From Rhodopirellula sp. (GTDB taxonomy: Bacteria > Planctomycetota > Planctomycetia > Pirellulales > Pirellulaceae), in the NCBI GenBank assembly GCA_002714565.1, contig PAXU01000019.1, forward strand, positions 41,619 to 48,250: a stretch of DNA of 6,632 nucleotides. Reading direction: 5' to 3'. The position numbers and the translations under genes are program-made. This document shows, in pieces, positions 1 to 5,673 of this stretch. Within the stretch, counting starts at the first letter, position 1. Every line of letters begins with the position of its first letter. The notes beneath the pieces were generated by a model. The model worked only from the letters and a program-made list of their open reading frames with translations. It was not told where the DNA came from and searched no databases.

Positions 1-179
1 TCAGGATCATGCACACCCCATTCTTGTCCTGGCACATTTAGGCTGTCGTCATAACCATCCGAAGGCAAACCTGTTCGGTGTCGACCTTTTAGTTTTGATA
101 AGATCTTCTTTTGTGCACTCGTAGATTCTTCTGCGGACATAATGACTGCCAATCCAAGTATTACTGCCAAAAACTTCAT
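1..179 (-). CDS. Exported DUF1080-like protein (3-keto-disaccharide hydrolase family), N-terminal part
   Basis: The minus strand is open from an ATG at 179 to the window edge, giving 59 complete codons and no stop; the C-terminal part is missing. Residues 1-16 (MKFLAVILGLAVIMSA) form a short charged start and hydrophobic core typical of a Sec signal peptide, with possible cleavage after TSA at residue 22. The mature start contains GYDDSLNVPGQEWGVHDP (residues 42-59). This resembles the 'GY.D.P.iPGq.W.VHD..RP.PP' segment that, from memory, precedes the catalytic domain in many planctomycete DUF1080 proteins (PF06439, a concanavalin-like fold named 3-keto-disaccharide hydrolase). The catalytic domain itself lies outside the window, so the family call rests on this lead segment only. 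The start is well supported by a GAGGGAA ribosome site. The gene is divergent from the esterase at 281. Export and coding status are firm; the enzyme family is likely but unproven. Confidence 0.6.
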   Translation of the reverse strand, partial: MKFLAVILGLAVIMSAEESTSAQKKILSKLKGRHRTGLPSDGYDDSLNVPGQEWGVHDP

Positions 180-185
180 ATTTCA

Positions 186-192
186 TTCCCTC
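186..192 (-). promoter_or_regulatory. Strong Shine-Dalgarno site for the leftward gene
   Basis: Read on the minus strand this is GAGGGAA, six bases upstream of the ATG at 179. It is the only strong purine-rich ribosome site in front of any gene in the window, and it fixes the start of the leftward gene. Confidence 0.7.
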
Positions 193-222
193 ATCAATTG
201 TGGCTCAGACCTGATTTCGTCT

Positions 223-232
223 TAGTATACTA
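223..232. promoter_or_regulatory. Palindromic TAGTATACTA, candidate bidirectional -10 element or operator
   Basis: The ten bases are a perfect inverted repeat lying between two divergent starts, 43 bases from the leftward ATG and 48 bases from the rightward ATG. Because of the symmetry each strand carries a TATACT hexamer (226-231 on plus, 224-229 read on minus), one mismatch from TATAAT. I see no convincing -35 hexamer at 16-18 bp on either side, so this could be a weak or activator-dependent divergent promoter, an operator half-site pair, or chance. Confidence 0.3.
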
Positions 233-280
233 GAATTCTGACTGAGTAATTGAGTACGACCGTTCACCGGAAACTACGTT

Positions 281-1570
281 ATGAACTATTTAAAACGCCT
301 CTCTTCGATCACCATCATACTGCTCCTTGCACTTGCTGCTGACACTATTGCCAAGGAAAAGCCGCTCAAAATCTATATACTTGTTGGTCAATCCAACATG
401 GAAGGACAGGCTGATCTACGTGTACTGGATTACCTTAAGGACGATCCGGACACTCGTGGTTTACATGAAACCATCTTTGATGCTGATGGCAATCATGCAA
501 CGATCCCCAACACATGGATCTCTTACTTAACTGGCGGACCGGACGGCGATGAGAACGGAAATCGCGAAGTCAGCGGTACCCTTCAAATCGGCTACGGTAC
601 GCAATTCCGGCGAGATTACAGCAAGCCCGGCACTAAGATCGGACCCGAACTTGGATTCGGGTATGCGATGCAGCAGTTCAGTCGTGAACCGGTGCTCATC
701 ATAAAAGTCGCATGGGGCGGTCAATCACTCAACATCGACTTCAGGTCACCGAGTTCCGGTGAGTACCCCAAGACAGAATCCAATGCTAACCAATTCGATA
801 CTGCGGAAAAGAGAGATCGTATCGCGGCCAGAACGGGCAACCGCTATCGCCAGATGATTGCGCATGTCAAACACGTACTCTCCGACATTTCACGTGTTTA
901 CCCTGAGTACAAGTCACGAAGCGGTTATGAATTGTCAGGCTTCGCTTGGTTTCAAGGTTGGAATGACATGGTTGATCGCAGTACATATCCAACTCGGGAT
1001 CAACCCGGCGGCTACGACAACTACAGCAAATGGCTTGCCAATTTTATTCGTGATGTGCGCAACGATCTCGATGCGCCGTCTATGCCATTTGCCATCGGTG
1101 TCATGGGAATTGGCGGACCGATTGAGTTACACGAAGAGCGATATCAACAGATTCACCAAAACTTCAACACTGCCATGGCGGCGCCTGCACATTTGGATGA
1201 ATTCAAAGGAAACGTCGCGGCAGTTGAAACAAATCAATTTTGGGATTTGGATCTCGACGCGATCGATAAGAAACGTGGCAAAGTGCGACAAAAGGAAGGA
1301 CAGTTGAAATCTAAACACCCGGATCATGAAAATGCCGATGGCTCGATGAGCGCTGATGATATCAAGGCTTTCATCCAGGAATATCAAAAACACTTGATCA
1401 CCGAGGAAGATCTCGCGCTCGAAGCGCAGGCACGTTCAAATGCTGCATATCATTACTATGGATGTGCTACGACCTATAGCAAAATTGGGATTGCACTTGC
1501 TGATGCAATTGCTGATCTCGAGGCCCGTCGAGCTAGAGCGGAAGCAAACAAGTCTCGCAGGAAGCGATAA
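281..1570 (+). CDS. Secreted SGNH/SASA-type carbohydrate acetylesterase
   Basis: This 429-residue protein is a probable sialate O-acetylesterase-like (SASA, formerly DUF303) enzyme that would remove acetyl or similar groups from glycans outside the cytoplasm. Residues 1-24 are a Sec signal peptide with a long hydrophobic core and likely cleavage after DTIA. SGNH blocks follow in order: GQSNM at 36-40 with Ser38 the expected nucleophile, GPELGFG at 121-127, the glycine block VAWGGQSL at 143-150, and WFQGWNDM at 223-230, which contains GxND (Asn228 as oxyanion-hole residue). AYHYYG at 389-394 gives His391 as the expected catalytic base. The usual Asp three residues before that His is absent. 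A charged, probably helical stretch at about 328-385 precedes the last block, and the C-terminus (414-429) is very basic. GGAAA at 269-273, seven bases upstream, is a modest ribosome site. The 69-bp gap to the next gene has no terminator, so the two are probably co-transcribed. The substrate cannot be read from sequence. Confidence 0.88.
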   Translation: MNYLKRLSSITIILLLALAADTIAKEKPLKIYILVGQSNMEGQADLRVLDYLKDDPDTRGLHETIFDADGNHATIPNTWISYLTGGPDGDENGNREVSGTLQIGYGTQFRRDYSKPGTKIGPELGFGYAMQQFSREPVLIIKVAWGGQSLNIDFRSPSSGEYPKTESNANQFDTAEKRDRIAARTGNRYRQMIAHVKHVLSDISRVYPEYKSRSGYELSGFAWFQGWNDMVDRSTYPTRDQPGGYDNYSKWLANFIRDVRNDLDAPSMPFAIGVMGIGGPIELHEERYQQIHQNFNTAMAAPAHLDEFKGNVAAVETNQFWDLDLDAIDKKRGKVRQKEGQLKSKHPDHENADGSMSADDIKAFIQEYQKHLITEEDLALEAQARSNAAYHYYGCATTYSKIGIALADAIADLEARRARAEANKSRRKR

Positions 1571-1631
1571 ACCGATCCTTCTGCAAACAGATTAGACAAA
1601 CTATTCCAAGCAACAATACCTACTCCGTTTT

Positions 1632-1636
1632 GAAAG
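1632..1636 (+). promoter_or_regulatory. Weak ribosome site that favours the second Met of the fusion gene
   Basis: GAAAG lies only 3 bases before the ATG at 1640 but 9 bases before the in-frame ATG at 1646. Spacing therefore favours initiation at 1646, which would give a signal peptide starting MIRRLPIIL. The two starts differ by two residues, so the consequence is small. Confidence 0.35.
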
Positions 1637-1639
1637 TTT

Positions 1640-4600
1640 ATGACGATGATTCGTAGGCTACCCATCATTCTCATAGCGGTTATTGCTTCTATGCCGGTAC
1701 ACGCTCAGGAATTAACCAAGGCCAACAAGCCACTAAAGGCATTGTTGATCACCGGTGGTTGCTGCCATGACTACGCGAGGCAGAAGCTCATTCTCACTCG
1801 GGGAATATCCGCTCGCGCCAACGTTGTTTGGACAGTGGTGCATCAAGGCGGCAGCACGACCGACACGCCTCTTCCTGTCTATATGGATCCGAATTGGTCG
1901 GAAGGATTCGACGTAGTTGTCCACAACGAGTGTTTTTCAGACGTCAAGGACAAGAAATTCGTTGACAACATATTAAAGCCACACCGGGAAGGACTCCCTG
2001 CTCTATTGATTCACTGCGCCATGCATTGCTACCGCGTGGGCGATGATCAGTGGTTCAAGTTCGTTGGCATGCGTTCCCCCGGTCACGGCCCTCACTATTC
2101 TTACACCGTGGACAACGTAAATCCAAAACATCCAATCATGGAAGGATTTGGGGATATGTTTGTTGCTCCAAAGGGAGAGCTGTACCATTCCACATTTCTC
2201 TTTGACACAGCGACCCCGTTAGGAAGAGCCAAGCGCAACAGTGACGGCGAAGCGCAAACTTGTGTTTGGACAAACAAATATGAAAATGGAAATGTGTTTG
2301 CGACAACCATTGGCCATTACAACATCACGATGGCTCAGCCAAAGTATCTCGATATGGTCACTCGCGGATTGTTATGGGCTTGTGGGAAAGACACAAAGAA
2401 AGACTTCACGCCAACCACAAAAGAAATAGACGAAGAGATCATGAAATTGGCGGCAATAAGCCTCGACCCGGCCAACGCCGGCGGAACGGTTTCGAAATTG
2501 CCAATACGATGTTGCGGTGAAGGCAATTTGGCATTTGAGCAGGACACGACTGCTTCGAGCGAAGAAAAGAACAAGAACAACTATGCCAAACACGCCGTCG
2601 ACGGTGATTTGACTACACGCTGGTGCGCAGCAGGTGGCGGTGCCGGGCAGTGGCAAGTAAAACTCGCAGAAACAAAGCACGTGAGATCCATGCGGATTCA
2701 TTGGGAAAAGAATGATGCGTCATACAGGTACTTTATTGACGCATCTGAAGATGGTGAAACCTGGAATACGGTAGTCGATCTGTCAAAGAACACCAAGAAG
2801 TCCAAGATTGATGCACATACAGTCGATTCGCCCAACACAAACTACATCCGTGTACGATTTCTCAATTCAAGTCCGGCATACTGGGCCAGCTTTTGGGAGT
2901 TTGAGGCCTATGAAACGAAGGACATGCCTGAACTACCCAAAGAACTCATGCAGCAAAACCGCTCCAGATCGCCTAGCTCCACCACAAGCACTCGTGATGT
3001 ACAGGCGCCAGATGGCTTTAACGTCTCGCTGTTCGGCGCACCCCCCGAAGTAAACTACCCGGTGTGTATTGCCGCCGCTGCAACCGGTGAAGTATTTGTT
3101 GGTGTAGATCCACAAGGATCTCTTGGCAAAGAACCAGGATTCGGAAAAGTACTTCGCTGCATTGATACCGATGGCGACGGGCAAGCTGACAAAACAAACG
3201 TTTTCGCGGAAATGGATCATCCGCGTGGTCTGTTCTATGACAATGGATCGTTATGGGTCCTGCACCCTCCCTTGCTCTCCGTATTTCATGACGACGATCG
3301 AGATGGCACTGCAGATCGCAGCGAAGTTCTGATCAGTGGCATTACAACAGACGAATTACATAATCGTGGTGCAGATCACACAACGAACGGCATACGTGTT
3401 GGTATCGACGGCTGGATTTACATTGCCGTTGGTGATTTCGGTTTCACGGAAGCTAAAGGGGCAGATGGCCGCATCATCGCCAAGCGTGGTGGTGGCATAC
3501 TTCGTGTACGGCCTGATGGAACTGAGATGGAGATTCATAACTGGGGGCAACGGAACATCCTGGACGTATGCATCGACCCATTTATGAATATCTTCACACG
3601 AGACAACACAAATGATGGCGGCGGATGGGACATACGCCTTAGTCATGTCTTACAGTCGGGCGAATATGGATACCCATCGCTATACCTCAATTTCACGGAA
3701 GAGAGCCTTCCGCCCCTTGCCGATTACGGTGGCGGTTCCGGTTGCGGTGCGATGTTCGTGCACGATTTGCGTTGGCCTACTCCATTTGCGAATGCGGTCT
3801 ATACCTGTGACTGGGGTACGAGCGAAGTGTACATCCACAACTTACCGGCCAATGGCCCGACCTTTGATGCACACCAGGAAGTCTTTTTGAAAATCCCCAG
3901 ACCGACTGATATCGATATCGACGGCAGTGGTCGCATGTATGTTACAAGCTGGAAGAATGGTAAGTTCGCATACAGCGGACCTGATGTTGGATTTATTGCT
4001 CAGATTACGCCGATCGACTTTACGCCCAAACCATTTCCGGATTTGAATGATTCAAGTGATGAGCAATTAATTGAATTTCTGGCACATCCAAGTGCCGTGT
4101 ACAGATTACACAGTCAATGGGAATTCCTTCGCCGCAAAGTTACACCAGATAGTTTGTCAAAACTTTTGATGTTGGCTCGATCCCCGAATACACCAGACTA
4201 CGGGCGTGTGGCCGCCATTTACACGCTGAAGCAGGCAATTCCAGCAGCGAATGCAATGCTCATTCAGGCTATGAAGGATCCGGCTGTTCGTGAATATGCT
4301 ATTCGCGCCATTACCGATCGCAGATCACGACTCGAAGGACTGACTACAGAGTTGTTTACCCCACTACTGAAAGATGAAGATCCGAGAGTCCGTGGTCAGG
4401 CATTAATTGCGCTCGGTCGTCTCGGTGACCCGGCTGCGGGTAAGCACATATTGCCGCTAACGGTGCGAAACGACGCGTATCCAAAACCAACCGAAGAACC
4501 TCTATATAAACAACCGGATCCAGGACGAGTTATTCCGCATCTGGCTGTGCGAGCACTTCAAGCGTGTAATGCCTCCGAAGCATGCCTTGATGCGATTGGT

Positions 4601-5482
4601 GGGCCGTATTCCGACGGAGCGTTTTGGGCACTGAAATACATACACACACCCGATGCAGTAAACGGGCTGATTGGAAAACTCAGTCGCACGCAAAACGATT
4701 CGATTCGTCAACAGATCGTCAACACCCTGATTCGCCTGTACTTTCAGGAAGGTGAATACAAAGGTGGTTGGTGGGGCACACGCCCTGATCGCACCGGTCC
4801 TTATTTCGACCGCCAGAAGTGGTCATCGACAGCATCAATTGAAAAGGTGATCAAGACCTATGTAGATGATGCGTCAAAGTCGGCATTTGATATCACGGTC
4901 ACTGAACTGGCTCGACACAAGGTCGAAATCCCAGGCTTACCGACTGCTGATGCTATTGCTGAAAAGCGAGCAATGGACATGCCGATTGAATTACCAAAAT
5001 CCGATCCAGACAACCCAAATCAAATCGCAAATCTGCAATTGGATAAAGTACTCGAACGTGCAGATGCCAATTCCGGTGACCCAGCCAAAGGGCTGGCATT
5101 ATTTAAGCAACAACTTTGTGTTTCTTGCCATACGACGGCAGATGGTCAAAACCCCAAAGGACCACACATGGTCGACATCGGCAAGCGATACAAGAAAAAC
5201 GAGTTGCTGGAATCTGTACTAAAGCCAAGTGCCAAGATCGCTCAAGGCTTTGATACATATGCATTCATAACCGTTGAAGGTAAACAAGTCAGTGGATTCG
5301 TAACCAGTGAAAGCGCGAATTCAGTTCAAGTTAGACAGGCAGACGGAGTTTCGGTCAAAATCATGACCGAAGATATTGAAGTTCGACGCAAGCTCGAAGG
5401 CTCTATGATGCCGAAGGGATTAGTCAATAATCTTACACCTGAGCAACTTGCTGACTTGATTGCTTACTTACAGAGTCTGTAG
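1640..5482 (+). CDS. Exported ThuA / discoidin / beta-propeller dehydrogenase / HEAT / cytochrome c fusion (PVC-type heme-binding protein)
   Basis: This 1280-residue multidomain protein probably oxidises a sugar or polyol outside the cytoplasm and passes electrons to its own heme c. Residues 1-22 are a signal peptide (cleavage after PVHA). A ThuA-like domain spans about 32-250, with TGGCCHDY at 38-45, HCAMHCYR at 125-132, GHGPHY at 148-153 and TTIGHY at 222-227. An F5/8 type C (discoidin) domain spans about 290-425, with AVDGDLTTRW at 319-328 and a terminal FWEFEAYE. A polar Ser/Arg/Thr linker (about 439-452) leads into the membrane-bound-dehydrogenase beta-propeller (about 453-795; compare TIGR02604), with HPRGL at 527-531, HTTNGIR at 580-586, RVRPDGTEMEIHNWGQRN at 622-639 and three DxDxDG loops. 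HEAT-like helical repeats cover about 800-1035, for example DPRVRGQALIALGRLGD at 914-930. The C-terminal heme domain (about 1143-1280; compare TIGR02603) has CVSCH at 1160-1164 and SMMPKGL at 1255-1261, where Met1256 or Met1257 could be the distal ligand. The frame is intact throughout. The oxidised substrate is unknown. Confidence 0.92.
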   Translation: MTMIRRLPIILIAVIASMPVHAQELTKANKPLKALLITGGCCHDYARQKLILTRGISARANVVWTVVHQGGSTTDTPLPVYMDPNWSEGFDVVVHNECFSDVKDKKFVDNILKPHREGLPALLIHCAMHCYRVGDDQWFKFVGMRSPGHGPHYSYTVDNVNPKHPIMEGFGDMFVAPKGELYHSTFLFDTATPLGRAKRNSDGEAQTCVWTNKYENGNVFATTIGHYNITMAQPKYLDMVTRGLLWACGKDTKKDFTPTTKEIDEEIMKLAAISLDPANAGGTVSKLPIRCCGEGNLAFEQDTTASSEEKNKNNYAKHAVDGDLTTRWCAAGGGAGQWQVKLAETKHVRSMRIHWEKNDASYRYFIDASEDGETWNTVVDLSKNTKKSKIDAHTVDSPNTNYIRVRFLNSSPAYWASFWEFEAYETKDMPELPKELMQQNRSRSPSSTTSTRDVQAPDGFNVSLFGAPPEVNYPVCIAAAATGEVFVGVDPQGSLGKEPGFGKVLRCIDTDGDGQADKTNVFAEMDHPRGLFYDNGSLWVLHPPLLSVFHDDDRDGTADRSEVLISGITTDELHNRGADHTTNGIRVGIDGWIYIAVGDFGFTEAKGADGRIIAKRGGGILRVRPDGTEMEIHNWGQRNILDVCIDPFMNIFTRDNTNDGGGWDIRLSHVLQSGEYGYPSLYLNFTEESLPPLADYGGGSGCGAMFVHDLRWPTPFANAVYTCDWGTSEVYIHNLPANGPTFDAHQEVFLKIPRPTDIDIDGSGRMYVTSWKNGKFAYSGPDVGFIAQITPIDFTPKPFPDLNDSSDEQLIEFLAHPSAVYRLHSQWEFLRRKVTPDSLSKLLMLARSPNTPDYGRVAAIYTLKQAIPAANAMLIQAMKDPAVREYAIRAITDRRSRLEGLTTELFTPLLKDEDPRVRGQALIALGRLGDPAAGKHILPLTVRNDAYPKPTEEPLYKQPDPGRVIPHLAVRALQACNASEACLDAIGGPYSDGAFWALKYIHTPDAVNGLIGKLSRTQNDSIRQQIVNTLIRLYFQEGEYKGGWWGTRPDRTGPYFDRQKWSSTASIEKVIKTYVDDASKSAFDITVTELARHKVEIPGLPTADAIAEKRAMDMPIELPKSDPDNPNQIANLQLDKVLERADANSGDPAKGLALFKQQLCVSCHTTADGQNPKGPHMVDIGKRYKKNELLESVLKPSAKIAQGFDTYAFITVEGKQVSGFVTSESANSVQVRQADGVSVKIMTEDIEVRRKLEGSMMPKGLVNNLTPEQLADLIAYLQSL
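5117..5131 (+). other. CxxCH heme c attachment motif
   Basis: Codons 1160-1164 of the fusion gene read Cys-Val-Ser-Cys-His, the signature for covalent heme c attachment. Attachment takes place outside the cytoplasm, which agrees with the signal peptide. It is the only CxxCH in the protein, so one heme is expected. Confidence 0.9.
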
Positions 5483-5491
5483 ATCATCATG

Positions 5492-5505
5492 GCAGATGAA
5501 TCTGC
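5492..5505 (+). repeat. Small inverted repeat just after the fusion gene stop
   Basis: GCAGAT and ATCTGC (5492-5497 and 5500-5505) pair around a two-base GA spacer, nine bases after the TAG at 5480-5482. ATCA at 5486-5489 and TGAT at 5506-5509 could extend the pairing with a bulge. No T-run follows, so it is a poor intrinsic terminator; it could slow 3' decay or be chance. Confidence 0.25.
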
Positions 5506-5566
5506 TGATACCCGGACAGAAATACAAGCACCGGCACCAAACGTCAGGGGCCAATACTGATCTCTC

Positions 5567-5598
5567 ATGACATCTATCGTGGTTTCCGATACTATAAT
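5567..5598 (+). promoter_or_regulatory. Candidate promoter for the DUF1501 gene
   Basis: A perfect TATAAT lies at 5593-5598, and ATGACA (five of six match TTGACA) lies at 5567-5572. The 20-bp spacer is longer than the usual 16-18 bp, which weakens the pairing. Transcription would start near 5605, leaving a leader of about 70 bases. Together with the 191-bp spacer this suggests the DUF1501 gene can be transcribed independently of the genes before it. Confidence 0.4.
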
Positions 5599-5603
5599 AT
5601 AGA

Positions 5604-5626
5604 AGAAGGCGCAAGAAGCGCATTCT
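5604..5626 (+). repeat. Hairpin at the predicted leader start
   Basis: AGAAGGCGC and GCGCATTCT (5604-5612 and 5618-5626) form a nine-position stem with one G/A mismatch around the loop AAGAA. C-rich sequence rather than a T-run follows, so a rightward intrinsic terminator is unlikely. If transcription starts near 5605 the hairpin would sit at the 5' end of the transcript, where it could act as a stabilising cap or an operator. Confidence 0.35.
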
Positions 5627-5673
5627 CCCTCCACAATCCACCTCGCCTTTAAGCTTGCAAGCAATTTTGATCT

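Noticed and set aside
858..1307. 149-codon open frame overlapping the esterase gene on the same strand
   Set aside because: It lies wholly inside the well-supported esterase frame, has no ribosome site, and its translation shows no recognisable motif or balanced protein character.
1571..1639. Possible terminator or promoter between the esterase and fusion genes
   Set aside because: No stem-loop with a T-run and no paired -35/-10 hexamers were found in these 69 bases, so read-through is the simpler view.
2372..2701. 109-codon minus-strand open frame inside the fusion gene
   Set aside because: It is antisense to the ThuA/discoidin coding region, which has clear domain motifs; the translation is Cys- and Phe-rich without family resemblance.
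3908..3919. 12-bp palindrome GATATCGATATC
   Set aside because: It encodes Asp-Ile-Asp-Ile in a DxDxDG loop of the propeller; alternating Asp/Ile codons explain the symmetry without a regulatory role.
4866..5222. 118-codon plus-strand open frame overlapping the heme domain
   Set aside because: It is out of frame with the CxxCH coding sequence, which is conserved in family and function; no independent support.
5489..5560. 23-codon open frame (MADESADTRTEIQ...) starting 6 bases after the fusion gene stop
   Set aside because: It could be read by reinitiating ribosomes, but it has no ribosome site or recognisable motif, and a frame this short is expected by chance.
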